Shown here: in pieces, positions 23,364-30,974 of the stretch | Layout of the letters: the number at the start of each line of letters is the position of its first letter | How positions within the stretch are numbered: the first letter of the stretch is position 1 | NCBI GenBank assembly: GCA_900769345.1 | Contig: CAAGGJ010000031.1 | Location: 1 to 30,974, forward strand | Origin: Bacteroidales bacterium | GTDB lineage: Bacteria; Bacteroidota; Bacteroidia; Bacteroidales; Muribaculaceae | DNA: 30,974 nucleotides | Direction: 5' to 3' | Translations under genes and position numbers: made by a program | The notes under the pieces: generated by a model | Seen by the model: the letters and a program-made list of their open reading frames with translations, nothing else | Databases searched by the model: none | Told to the model about the DNA's origin: nothing

Positions 23364-24539
23364 ATGATATATAAAAAGATTGTATTAAAAAAAGGTAGCG
23401 AGGAGTTTTTGAAACGCTTCCATCCATGGGTCTTCTCTGGTGCGATTCATCGTATGGAAAAATGCGAGGATGGCGACAACGTGACGGTCTACACTGCCGA
23501 TGGTGAATTGATTGGCAACGGACACTATCAGTTGGGAAGTATTGCTGTGCGCATGCTCAGTTTCGATGACACTACCCTCGATGAGGAATTCTATTTTGAA
23601 CGTCTGTTGGCTGCCTATAATACCCGTGTGGCACTCAATTTGATGCGACCTGATAATAATTCTTTCCGCTTGGTTCATGGCGAGGGCGACTTCTTGCCGG
23701 GGCTTGTGGTTGACATATATGGCAATACCGCCGTGATGCAAGCACATTCGCCGGGTATGCATTTTGCAAGAAACATGATTGCAAATGCTCTTGTGCGTAT
23801 GCCTAATGCCTTGGTGAAGAATGTCTACTATAAATCGGAAACCACACTGCCCTACATCACTCGCGACACCGAAAACTATTATATTATTGGTCAATATGAC
23901 ACTAATATTGCGGTTGAAAATGGGCTTCAGTTTCACGTCGACTGGTTAAAAGGTCAGAAAACGGGTTTCTTTGTTGACCAACGAGAGAATCGTCTGCTGC
24001 TTGAAAAATACGCCAAGGGACGCAAGGTGCTTAATATGTTCTGTTACACCGGCGGCTTTTCGTTCTATGCCATGCGTGGAGGTGCAACGGCGGTGCACTC
24101 GGTGGACAGTTCGTCGAAAGCTATTTCGTTGACCCGCGACAATGTGGAACTTAATTTTCCTGGCGATACTCGCCATGAGGCGTTTGCCGAGGATGCTTTT
24201 AAATACCTCAATGAGATGGACCGAAGCTACGACTTGATTATTCTCGACCCTCCGGCATTTGCCAAGCACAAGAGTGCTTTGAAGAATGCACTGATTGGCT
24301 ATCGAAAAATTAATGCCAAAGCCTTCGAGAAGATTCAATCAGGTGGCATTTTGTTCACATTCTCTTGCTCTCAAGCGGTTTCAAAAGAACAATTCCGATT
24401 GGCGGTGTTTAGTGCCGCTGCACAATCGGGGCGTAAAGTGCGCATCTTGCACCAGCTTACTCAACCTGCCGACCATCCTATTAACATATACCATCCCGAA
24501 GGAGAATACCTTAAAGGCTTGGTGCTTTATGTTGAATAA
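23364..24539 (+). CDS. Class I SAM-dependent rRNA methyltransferase (RlmI-like)
   Basis: 391-aa protein. An N-terminal PUA domain (about 1-75; KKGSEEFLKRFHPWVFSGAI) is followed by a central domain and a Rossmann methyltransferase with motif I VLNMFCYTGGFSFYAM, IILDPPAFAKHK (motif IV), and FTFSCSQAV. The order and motifs match RlmI, which makes 5-methylcytosine 1962 in E. coli 23S rRNA; I keep the call general because paralogues share this layout. It starts 18 nt after rseP and probably belongs to the same transcript. Confidence 0.9.
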   Translation: MIYKKIVLKKGSEEFLKRFHPWVFSGAIHRMEKCEDGDNVTVYTADGELIGNGHYQLGSIAVRMLSFDDTTLDEEFYFERLLAAYNTRVALNLMRPDNNSFRLVHGEGDFLPGLVVDIYGNTAVMQAHSPGMHFARNMIANALVRMPNALVKNVYYKSETTLPYITRDTENYYIIGQYDTNIAVENGLQFHVDWLKGQKTGFFVDQRENRLLLEKYAKGRKVLNMFCYTGGFSFYAMRGGATAVHSVDSSSKAISLTRDNVELNFPGDTRHEAFAEDAFKYLNEMDRSYDLIILDPPAFAKHKSALKNALIGYRKINAKAFEKIQSGGILFTFSCSQAVSKEQFRLAVFSAAAQSGRKVRILHQLTQPADHPINIYHPEGEYLKGLVLYVE

Positions 24540-24573
24540 TTAGCAGTTGATAATTATAGACGAAATATAAATA

Positions 24574-26607
24574 ATGATTATGAAAAAAGTATATTTAACG
24601 GCTGCCGTTGCTGCAGCATTTTCATTGAACACTATGGCACAAAGCAATAGTTTTGATTATAATGTCGACCGTTTTGCCGACATCCAAGTGCTTCGCTATA
24701 AAGTACCTGGATTAGATGGGCTGAGTCTTGACCAAAAACGTTACGTTTATTATCTCTCGGAGGCTGCACTCTATGGCCGCGATATTTTGTTTGACCAACA
24801 TGGCAAATACAATCTTCAAATTCGCCAAGTGCTTGAGGCTATCTATCAGAACTACAAGGGAAATAAAAATGATAAAGAGTTTCTTGCATTGGAGAAATAT
24901 CTGAAGCAAGTGTGGTTTGCAAACGGCATACACCACCACTATTCAACCGACAAATTCACGCCTGAGTTTTCACAAAAATTCTTTGTTAAGCAGGTGCGCG
25001 CTTTAAACAAAAAGAGTTTGCCTCTTGCTAAGGGCGAAAGCGTTGATAAGTTTATTGCCACAATCAGCAAAGTGATTTTCGACCCTGCATATATGGCAAA
25101 GCGCGTTAATCAGGCTGCAGGTTGCGACTTGGTGCTCACTTCGGCTAACAACCTCTACGAGGGTGTGACTCAAAAGGAGGTTGAAGATTATTACAACAGC
25201 GTGAAAGTGGCTAACGACCCAACCCCGATTTCTTATGGTTTAAATGCCAAAGTTGTCAAGAAAAATGGCAAGGTTGTTGAGCAGGTTTATAAAGTAGGAG
25301 GCCTGTATGGCGAGGCTATCGAAAAGATAGTTTACAACCTCAATAAGGCATTGCAATATGCCGAAAGCGATAAGCAACGCACCTACATCAGAGCGCTTAT
25401 TGATTACTATACAACAGGCGACCTCAAGAAATTCGACGAGTATTCAATTCTTTGGGCTGAGGACACTAATTGTGTTGTTGACTTTATCAACGGATTTATC
25501 GAGAGTTACGACGACCCTCTTGGCATGACGGGTGCTTGGGAATCGATTGTGAATTTCAAGAATCAGGAAGCTTCGCACCGCACTCAGGTAATAAGCGAAA
25601 ACGCTCAGTGGTTTGAGGATAATTCACCTGTTGACCCAAGATTCAAAAAGAAAGAAGTGAAAGGCGTTTCTGCCAAGGTAATCACTGCTGCTATTCTTGC
25701 CGGCGACGCTTATCCTGCTACGCCAATTGGCATTAATCTGCCAAATGCCGACTGGATACGTGCTTCGCATGGCTCGAAGTCGGTTACTATCGAGAATATT
25801 ACCGATGCTTATGATGAGGTGGCTTCGGGTAATGGCTTGAACGACGAATTTGCTTATTCGAAAGCCGAATGCGACTTGATGGCTAAGCACCTGACGCTTG
25901 CCGACAAACTGCATACCGACTTGCACGAGTGCTTGGGACACGGCTCGGGGCAATTGTTGCCGGGTGTCGACCCAAATGCGCTTCTTGAGCATGGCTCTAC
26001 TCTCGAAGAAACCCGTGCCGACCTTTTTGCTCTTTACTATATGGCTGATGCCAAGATGCTCGAACTGGGCATATTCAAGGATGCCGAAACATATAAAGCT
26101 GAATACTACAAGTATATTATGAACGGCTTGATGACTCAGAACACACGCATTGAATTGGGCAAAGATATCGAAGAAGCACACATGCGCAACCGTAAGCTTA
26201 TTAGCGAATGGTGCTATCAGAAAGGTAAAAAGGACAATGTGATTGAATATGTTAAACGCGATGGCAAAACCTATATCCGCATTAACGATTATGTGAAATT
26301 GCGTGTTCTCTTCGGCGATTTGCTTGCCGAGGTTCAGCGAATCAAGAGCGAAGGTGATTATCAGGCAGGCAAGAAGCTTGTGGAGGACTATGCCGTGAAG
26401 ATTGATAGAGACTTGCATAAAGAAGTGCTCGACCGCTACAAGGCTCTCGACATTGCGCCGTACAAAGGCTTTGTTAATCCTGTTTACACTGCGGTGAAAG
26501 ATGCTGAGGGCAATATTACCGATGTAACGATAAGCTACGACGAATCGTATGTCGACCAAATGCTGCGTTACTCGCGCACATATTCTCCTCTTACTTCAAA
26601 GAAGTGA
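24574..26607 (+). CDS. Secreted dipeptidyl peptidase III (M49 zinc peptidase)
   Basis: 677-aa zinc exopeptidase that removes dipeptides from peptide N termini. The zinc site is visible as HECLGH (451-456) and EETRAD (478-483), which supply two histidines and the third ligand glutamate; E452 is the catalytic base. An N-terminal signal peptide (MKKVYLTAAVAAAFSLNTMAQ) sends it to the periplasm or beyond, unlike the cytosolic eukaryotic enzymes. The first two codons allow a start at 24574 or at the ATG at 24580. The length fits Bacteroidota DPP III. It lies 34 nt after the methyltransferase and 17 nt before the next gene. Confidence 0.95.
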   Translation: MIMKKVYLTAAVAAAFSLNTMAQSNSFDYNVDRFADIQVLRYKVPGLDGLSLDQKRYVYYLSEAALYGRDILFDQHGKYNLQIRQVLEAIYQNYKGNKNDKEFLALEKYLKQVWFANGIHHHYSTDKFTPEFSQKFFVKQVRALNKKSLPLAKGESVDKFIATISKVIFDPAYMAKRVNQAAGCDLVLTSANNLYEGVTQKEVEDYYNSVKVANDPTPISYGLNAKVVKKNGKVVEQVYKVGGLYGEAIEKIVYNLNKALQYAESDKQRTYIRALIDYYTTGDLKKFDEYSILWAEDTNCVVDFINGFIESYDDPLGMTGAWESIVNFKNQEASHRTQVISENAQWFEDNSPVDPRFKKKEVKGVSAKVITAAILAGDAYPATPIGINLPNADWIRASHGSKSVTIENITDAYDEVASGNGLNDEFAYSKAECDLMAKHLTLADKLHTDLHECLGHGSGQLLPGVDPNALLEHGSTLEETRADLFALYYMADAKMLELGIFKDAETYKAEYYKYIMNGLMTQNTRIELGKDIEEAHMRNRKLISEWCYQKGKKDNVIEYVKRDGKTYIRINDYVKLRVLFGDLLAEVQRIKSEGDYQAGKKLVEDYAVKIDRDLHKEVLDRYKALDIAPYKGFVNPVYTAVKDAEGNITDVTISYDESYVDQMLRYSRTYSPLTSKK

Positions 26608-26624
26608 TATTGAATGACGGAACG

Positions 26625-27176
26625 ATGATTCAGTCAAAAAAGGAAAGTGAAATACGCAAGCAATTCTTTGCTTACCGTAATGGCATGCTTGCCGACGCCC
26701 TTCGTGGCGCCGGCAATTGCCATACCGTCATTTTCGGTTTGACGCTTCAGCAGGTGATTGAACTCGCCAATGCCGTTGGCAAAGATGCGCCGTTGGCAAA
26801 CGACCTTTGGAATGACATCAAATGCCGCGAGGCACGCCTCATTGCGCCTTTGCTAATGCCTGCCGATGCAATGGGCATAGATGTTGCAAAAGCTTGGTGT
26901 GACACCATTGAGGATTGCGAAATTTGCGATGTACTATGCCATCGCTTACTACGCAACCTACCGTTTGCTTTTGATTTAGTTTTACACTATGTTCATTCTG
27001 CTGTGCCACTGCAGCGTTATCTTGCAATGCGGTTGCTTATTAATCTGGTAACCATTGGTAAGCCATTGGACATCGATGTGGTTGCTGCAATGGCTGCCGA
27101 GGCATTGTCGGACGCTGATGTGATGGTTAGGCAAGTGTCAAGAATGATTGTTGATAATCTTGCCGATTTGAAATGA
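26625..27176 (+). CDS. HEAT-repeat / DNA alkylation repair (AlkD-like) family protein
   Basis: 183-aa all-helical protein. Segments such as LWNDIKCREARLIAPLLMP, EICDVLCHRLLRNLPFAFDL and LQRYLAMRLLINLV fit the HEAT-like helical pairs of the AlkD superfamily. It is shorter than true AlkD glycosylases (about 230 aa), so glycosylase activity should not be assumed. The frame opens at a GTG (26604) that overlaps the previous stop by 4 nt. I prefer ATG 26625 because MIQSKKESEIRKQFFAYRNG resembles the start of homologues I recall. The position suggests co-transcription with DPP III. Confidence 0.65.
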   Translation: MIQSKKESEIRKQFFAYRNGMLADALRGAGNCHTVIFGLTLQQVIELANAVGKDAPLANDLWNDIKCREARLIAPLLMPADAMGIDVAKAWCDTIEDCEICDVLCHRLLRNLPFAFDLVLHYVHSAVPLQRYLAMRLLINLVTIGKPLDIDVVAAMAAEALSDADVMVRQVSRMIVDNLADLK

Positions 27177-27214
27177 TTACTTTTGCAAAACATTAAATTT
27201 ATTACGGCAAAAAA

Positions 27215-28462
27215 TTGATTACAGAACTTTTCATAGCGCGTCGCTTGCGATTAAATTCGAAGGATAAGGGTGTAAACTCCTCTCCCAGCCATGCCATTGC
27301 AACATTGGGCGTTTCGCTTTCGATTTTCATAATGATTTTGTCGCTCGCCATTGTGGGCGGCTTTAAGAGCGAAATTGCAAACAAGATATACTCGCTTGAT
27401 TCGCACATTAGAGTATATAATGCTGCGTTGGGATTAGACGATAACATTTACACCATCCACACTGATGATGTGATGCCTGTAATCAGGAGTACATTTGCTG
27501 ACGATGTTGTTGCAAACATTTCGCTCATTGCCGACCAATCGGCGATAATCAAGACTGCCGATGACTTTAAGGGAATTGTGTTTAAAGGTGTCGACGGCAA
27601 CTACGATTGGAGTTACATGGGCAGTACGCTTGTTAGTGGCCGCCTTCCTGACAGAGCCAAACCCGAAGAAGTTTTGATTTCGAATTCGGTGGCAAAGAAA
27701 TTGAGGATTGGCGTCGGTGATAAGATTTACACCTATTTCTGCAATCAAAAAATTAAGGTGCGTCGAGTTGTAGTAACCGGTATTTTCAATACCGACTTCG
27801 ACGACTTTGATTCAAATTATTTGCTTGGGTCGCTTACGCTGCTGCAAGGAGTTAATGGTTGGAGCGAAAACACAGGCAACTATGTTGGCATTAATGTCAA
27901 GGACACAGCTAAAATTCCTGCGCTGAGCTATTTGCTGTTTTCAAAGTTGGCTGCTTCTGCCTATAACACCGATAATCGCACGGTGTATAATGTCACAAAC
28001 ACTACGCAAACAAATGCTTCATTTTTCTCATGGCTGAGCCTGCTCGACATGAATGTTATTATTATCATTTGTTTGATGGCGATAGTTTCGGGTTTTACAC
28101 TTATATCAGTGTTGTTAATGATTGTTCTTGAGCGAATCAAGTTGATTGGCCTACTGAAAACCTTGGGAGCCGATGGCTCGATGATTCGTCGCATATTCAT
28201 TTTGCTAACACAAAAGTTGATTTTGCGTTCGCTTATCATAGGCAATGTTTTGGGTATAGGCTTGGCTTTGGTGCAGAAGTATTTCCACATCATCAAGCTT
28301 AACCCAGAAGCTTACTATATGCCATACGTACCTATTCAAATTGATTGGATAACCATTGCGCTGCTCAACGTGTGTGTGTTTGTGGCGGCTTATCTCACGC
28401 TTTTGGGTCCATCACACATTATTTCAAGCATCAAGCCCAGCACAACGCTGCGCTATGAGTAA
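27215..28462 (+). CDS. LolC/LolE-like (FtsX-family) ABC transporter permease
   Basis: 415-aa inner-membrane permease. The N-terminal span (GVSLSIFIMILSLAIVGGFKSEI) leads into a periplasmic MacB-like core (about 50-240), and three C-terminal FtsX spans occupy about 275-405 with the conserved LLKTLGADGSMIRRIFIL loop. This layout fits the lipoprotein-releasing LolC/LolE group; the partner LolD ATPase is not nearby. It starts at TTG 27215, which lies in the expected place relative to homologues. A -7-like TACTTTTG at 27178-27185 precedes it without a good -33 element. Confidence 0.85.
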   Translation: MITELFIARRLRLNSKDKGVNSSPSHAIATLGVSLSIFIMILSLAIVGGFKSEIANKIYSLDSHIRVYNAALGLDDNIYTIHTDDVMPVIRSTFADDVVANISLIADQSAIIKTADDFKGIVFKGVDGNYDWSYMGSTLVSGRLPDRAKPEEVLISNSVAKKLRIGVGDKIYTYFCNQKIKVRRVVVTGIFNTDFDDFDSNYLLGSLTLLQGVNGWSENTGNYVGINVKDTAKIPALSYLLFSKLAASAYNTDNRTVYNVTNTTQTNASFFSWLSLLDMNVIIIICLMAIVSGFTLISVLLMIVLERIKLIGLLKTLGADGSMIRRIFILLTQKLILRSLIIGNVLGIGLALVQKYFHIIKLNPEAYYMPYVPIQIDWITIALLNVCVFVAAYLTLLGPSHIISSIKPSTTLRYE

Positions 28463-28559
28463 GTGCTCATTCCATACTTTCAATTGGTCCCAGATTTCTC
28501 CACTACGTAGTTTTGCAGCAACAATCTGAGGGTATGGCTATCAGAAACTTTGTTAAAAA

Positions 28560-28591
28560 GTTGTCGCAGTCGTACATTTTAGTTTACTTTG
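28560..28591 (+). promoter_or_regulatory. Possible promoter of glyS
   Basis: GTTG (28560-28563), 20-nt spacer and TTACTTTG (28584-28591) each differ by one base from TTTG / TAnnTTTG. The leader to 28653 is about 55 nt. Confidence 0.35.
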
Positions 28592-28605
28592 CAAATTAAT
28601 AGATA

Positions 28606-28625
28606 TCGACCCCTTTGTGGGGCGA
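28606..28625 (+). promoter_or_regulatory. GC-rich hairpin in the glyS leader
   Basis: TCG-A-CCCC (28606-28613) pairs with GGGGCGA (28619-28625) around a TTTGT loop with one bulged A. It lies between the predicted transcription start and the glyS ATG. No T-run follows, so it is not an obvious attenuator. Confidence 0.35.
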
Positions 28626-28652
28626 TTAGTCATAATTAGATAATTAAAAACA

Positions 28653-30203
28653 ATGGCACAAGTAAAGCAAGAAGAGACTTTAAAAAAGATTGTATCACAC
28701 GCTAAGGAATACGGTTTCGTTTTCCCATCAAGCGAAATTTACGACGGCTTAGGAGCCGTGTATGATTACGGGCAAAACGGTGTTGAACTCAAGAATAATA
28801 TCAAGCGTTATTGGTGGTCGGCAATGACATTATTGCACGAAAACATTGTAGGCATAGATTCTGCAATTTTCATGCACCCTACCATCTGGAAGGCTTCGGG
28901 CCACGTTGACGCTTTCAACGACCCGCTAATTGACAATCGTGATTCCAAGAAACGCTATCGTGCCGATGTGCTCATTGAGGATGAGATTGCAAAATTCGAC
29001 GATAAAATTGAAAAGGAAGTGGCTAAGGCGGCAAAGCGTTTTGGTGAGTCATTCGATGCCGACCTCTATCGCACTACAAATCCTCGCGTGCTTGAGCATG
29101 TTGCAAAACGTGACGAACTCCACAATCGCTATAAAACGGCAATGGAAGCCAACGACTTGGCTGAGTTGAAGCAAATTATTCTTGATTACGGCATCGTATG
29201 TCCAATATCGGGAACAAAGAACTGGACTGATGTTCGTCAGTTCAACCTCATGTTTAAAACTGAAATGGGCAGTACTGCCGACGGTTCGATGACAGTATAT
29301 CTGCGCCCGGAAACAGCACAAGGCATCTTTGTAAACTTCCTTAATGTGCAAAAGACCGGACGTATGCGCATTCCTTTTGGCATTGCCCAAATCGGTAAGG
29401 CGTTCCGCAACGAGATTGTCGCTCGTCAATTTATTTTCCGTATGCGTGAGTTCGAACAGATGGAGATGCAATTCTTTGTTCGTCCCGGCGAAGAACTCGA
29501 ATGGTTCAGCAAGTGGAAAGAAACACGCTTGAAGTGGCACAAGGCACTTGGCATGGGCGACGAGAAATACCGCTTCCACGACCACGACAAGCTTGCACAC
29601 TATGCTAATGCTGCCACCGATATTGAGTTCCGCATGCCGTTCGGCTTTAAGGAGGTTGAGGGAATACACTCGCGCACCGATTTCGACCTTTCGCAACACG
29701 AAAAGTATTCTGGCAAAAAAATACAATATTTCGACCCCGAACTAAACAAGTCGTACACTCCGTATGTAATTGAAACCTCTATTGGTGTCGACCGTATGTT
29801 CTTATCTATTCTTTGCTCGTCGTATGAGGAAGAATTGCTTGAAAACGGCGAAACACGTGTAGTTCTTCATTTGCCTAAAGCTTTGGCACCTGTCAAGGCT
29901 TGTGTCATGCCGCTTGTGCGCAAAGATGGTCTTCCTGAAAAGGCTCGCGAAATTATGAACATGCTTAAGTTCGACTATGCATGTTGTTACGACGAAAAAG
30001 ATTCAATCGGAAAACGCTATCGCCGTCAAGATGCAATCGGCACTCCATTCTGCATCACCGTTGACCATCAGACACTTGAAGATGGCACAGTTACTATTCG
30101 TCACCGCGACACAATGGAGCAAGAGCGTGTTGCTATCGACCAACTGCCGCAACTTATCAATAGTGAGGTAAGTTTCAACGCATTACTTAAAAAACTTGTA
30201 TAA
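28653..30203 (+). CDS. glyS: Glycyl-tRNA synthetase, single-chain dimeric type
   Basis: 516-aa class II aminoacyl-tRNA synthetase that charges tRNA-Gly. Motif 1 region (YDYGQNGVELKNNIKRYWW), the substrate-binding TEMGSTADGSMTVYLRPETAQGIFVNF, motif 2 (FRNEIVARQFIFRMREFEQMEMQFF), motif 3 (IETSIGVDRMFLSIL), and a C-terminal anticodon-binding domain (LAPVKACVMPLVRKDGLPEKA onward) are all present. This is the alpha2 (eukaryote/archaea/Bacteroidota-like) form, not the alpha2-beta2 GlyQS form. The next gene starts 10 nt after its stop. Confidence 0.97.
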   Translation: MAQVKQEETLKKIVSHAKEYGFVFPSSEIYDGLGAVYDYGQNGVELKNNIKRYWWSAMTLLHENIVGIDSAIFMHPTIWKASGHVDAFNDPLIDNRDSKKRYRADVLIEDEIAKFDDKIEKEVAKAAKRFGESFDADLYRTTNPRVLEHVAKRDELHNRYKTAMEANDLAELKQIILDYGIVCPISGTKNWTDVRQFNLMFKTEMGSTADGSMTVYLRPETAQGIFVNFLNVQKTGRMRIPFGIAQIGKAFRNEIVARQFIFRMREFEQMEMQFFVRPGEELEWFSKWKETRLKWHKALGMGDEKYRFHDHDKLAHYANAATDIEFRMPFGFKEVEGIHSRTDFDLSQHEKYSGKKIQYFDPELNKSYTPYVIETSIGVDRMFLSILCSSYEEELLENGETRVVLHLPKALAPVKACVMPLVRKDGLPEKAREIMNMLKFDYACCYDEKDSIGKRYRRQDAIGTPFCITVDHQTLEDGTVTIRHRDTMEQERVAIDQLPQLINSEVSFNALLKKLV

Positions 30204-30213
30204 TAAGTTATAT

Positions 30214-30753
30214 ATGAATAAGATTGCATATTTTCTCTTGGCATTGATTTTACTGCCCGTAACCACATCGTGTTTCGAAGACACTAATTGGGAGAAGTAT
30301 AAGGAATGGCGTGATGTTCAAGACGAATGGCTTAACCAGGAACTCAAGAAGACCAACGCCGACGGCACTCCATTCTACGAACCCGTTGTAGCAAGTTTTG
30401 ATAAGAACATGATAGTGTATATGCACTATTATGGCGACCGAGATGCTAATCGCGATAATCTCGTGCCACTTTACACATCAACTGTCGGTGTGAAGTATCA
30501 CGGACGATACTACAACGATGAGCCTTTCGATTCGTCGTACAGCAGTACTGACAGCATTGCTAACTTTACTGTTAATGGTGTTATCACAGGATGGTCAGTT
30601 GCTCTGTTAAATATGCATGTAGGCGACTCGGTTAAGGTAATCATACCATATAATGCTGCTTACGGCGAAAGCGGATATCAAACTATTCCTCCTTACGCTA
30701 CGCTCGTCTTCCAAATGAAACTTAAGGATATTGTTAAGTACGAGGCAAAATAA
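30214..30753 (+). CDS. FKBP-type peptidyl-prolyl isomerase lipoprotein
   Basis: 179-aa predicted lipoprotein with signal MNKIAYFLLALILLPVTTSC and lipidated Cys20. An N-terminal spacer is followed by one FKBP domain (about 85-175): VKYHGRYYNDEPFDSS, VNGVITGWSVALLNMHVGDSVKVIIPYNAAYGESG and IPPYATLVFQMKLKDI, including the core Trp and Tyr pocket residues. I start at ATG 30214; the frame stays open to a TTG at 30196 that overlaps glyS and would spoil the signal peptide. It is 10 nt after glyS and ends at a strong terminator. Such proteins act as periplasmic folding helpers by family knowledge. Confidence 0.88.
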   Translation: MNKIAYFLLALILLPVTTSCFEDTNWEKYKEWRDVQDEWLNQELKKTNADGTPFYEPVVASFDKNMIVYMHYYGDRDANRDNLVPLYTSTVGVKYHGRYYNDEPFDSSYSSTDSIANFTVNGVITGWSVALLNMHVGDSVKVIIPYNAAYGESGYQTIPPYATLVFQMKLKDIVKYEAK

Positions 30754-30786
30754 AGGTTGCTTTATCGAGCATTAAACCTATACTAT

Positions 30787-30833
30787 AAGTTCTGTTTATA
30801 AATACTCTTATGTTTATAAACAGAACTTTTTTT
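30787..30833 (+). terminator. Strong intrinsic terminator after the FKBP gene
   Basis: A perfect 16-bp inverted repeat, AAGTTCTGTTTATAAA (30787-30802) with TTTATAAACAGAACTT (30813-30828), has a 10-nt loop and is followed by a T-run to 30833. Confidence 0.9.
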
Positions 30834-30866
30834 ACTCGTATCACACAAGTTTTGCAAAAAATATAC

Positions 30867-30874
30867 TACTTTTG
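30867..30874 (+). promoter_or_regulatory. Possible -7 element for a gene beyond the window
   Basis: TACTTTTG matches TAnnTTTG. The only nearby TTTG (30851-30854) is 12 nt upstream, too close for the usual form. The remaining ~100 bases hold only a 24-codon open frame (30898-30972) and nothing I can name. Confidence 0.25.
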
Positions 30875-30974
30875 ATAAAAACAATAGTCGGCATAATATG
30901 CTTATAGCAGATATGCAAGCGATTTGTATTGTGGCGGAACGCATAAACCGACTTTCGTCATATAATGTTTGATA

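Noticed and set aside
25624..26559. Open frame of 311 codons on the minus strand inside the DPP III gene
   Set aside because: It lies wholly opposite a gene with complete M49 motifs, has no recognisable domain, promoter or proper context, and is best seen as a codon-bias shadow.
28463..28652. T-box riboswitch before glyS
   Set aside because: The leader is too short and lacks the conserved T-box sequence and a terminator; T-boxes are not typical of this phylum.
30898..30972. 24-codon open frame at the right edge
   Set aside because: No ribosome-binding or coding signal and no similarity I recognise; it probably arises by chance.
1..30974. tRNA genes, CRISPR arrays, toxin-antitoxin pairs, phage or conjugative genes
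   Set aside because: Read through both strands without finding cloverleaf-like sequences, regularly spaced repeats or the hallmark proteins of these systems.

Overview
The window looks like a chromosomal stretch from a member of the Bacteroidales (Bacteroidota). Evidence: protein families typical of that order (a secreted M49 dipeptidyl peptidase, a DUF4369-type lipoprotein, a PG_1098/THUMP-like methyltransferase, nspC, two-domain FAD dehydrogenase of the COG2509 type), almost no Shine-Dalgarno sequences, and repeated promoters of the Bacteroidota form TTTG - about 20 nt - TAnnTTTG. I cannot name the genus from sequence alone. I count 27 intact protein genes and one broken gene. I saw no tRNA, rRNA, CRISPR array, prophage or insertion sequence.

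Layout. 1-313 is a gene-free lead-in with GC-rich hairpins and a clear promoter. 314-6386 holds a FAD-dependent dehydrogenase convergent with a uvrD/pcrA-nspC pair, then an ECF sigma factor facing a small membrane protein. 6367-9485 holds a DEDDy exonuclease divergent from tgt-lptG. 9573-11237 is asnB. 11454-13268 has a small lipoprotein convergent with the rpsF-rpsR-rplI ribosomal operon, which has a structured leader. 13562-15820 has a YIP1-family membrane protein and smpB convergent with a THUMP-like methyltransferase. 15821-17025 is the only region that looks accessory: very AT-rich DNA followed by a decayed GIY-YIG (T5orf172) gene with an apparently intact promoter. 17026-19035 is ligA. 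From 19188 to 28462 eight genes run in one direction (mlaE, mlaF, dxr, rseP, rlmI-like, DPP III, a HEAT/AlkD-like protein, a LolC/E-like permease), most with gaps below 40 nt. glyS and an FKBP lipoprotein follow, closed by a strong terminator at 30787-30833.

Biology. The content is core metabolism and information processing (DNA repair and ligation, tRNA modification and charging, trans-translation, ribosomal proteins) together with envelope maintenance (LptF/G, Mla-type lipid transport, RseP, LolC/E, FKBP lipoprotein, isoprenoid synthesis through Dxr).

I did not find a convincing new multi-gene system. The observations most worth a second look are the doubly broken GIY-YIG gene, the rpsF leader with two mutually exclusive pairings, a Tgt in which all three usual zinc cysteines are replaced, and a sigma-factor terminator that lies inside the coding end of the opposing gene.
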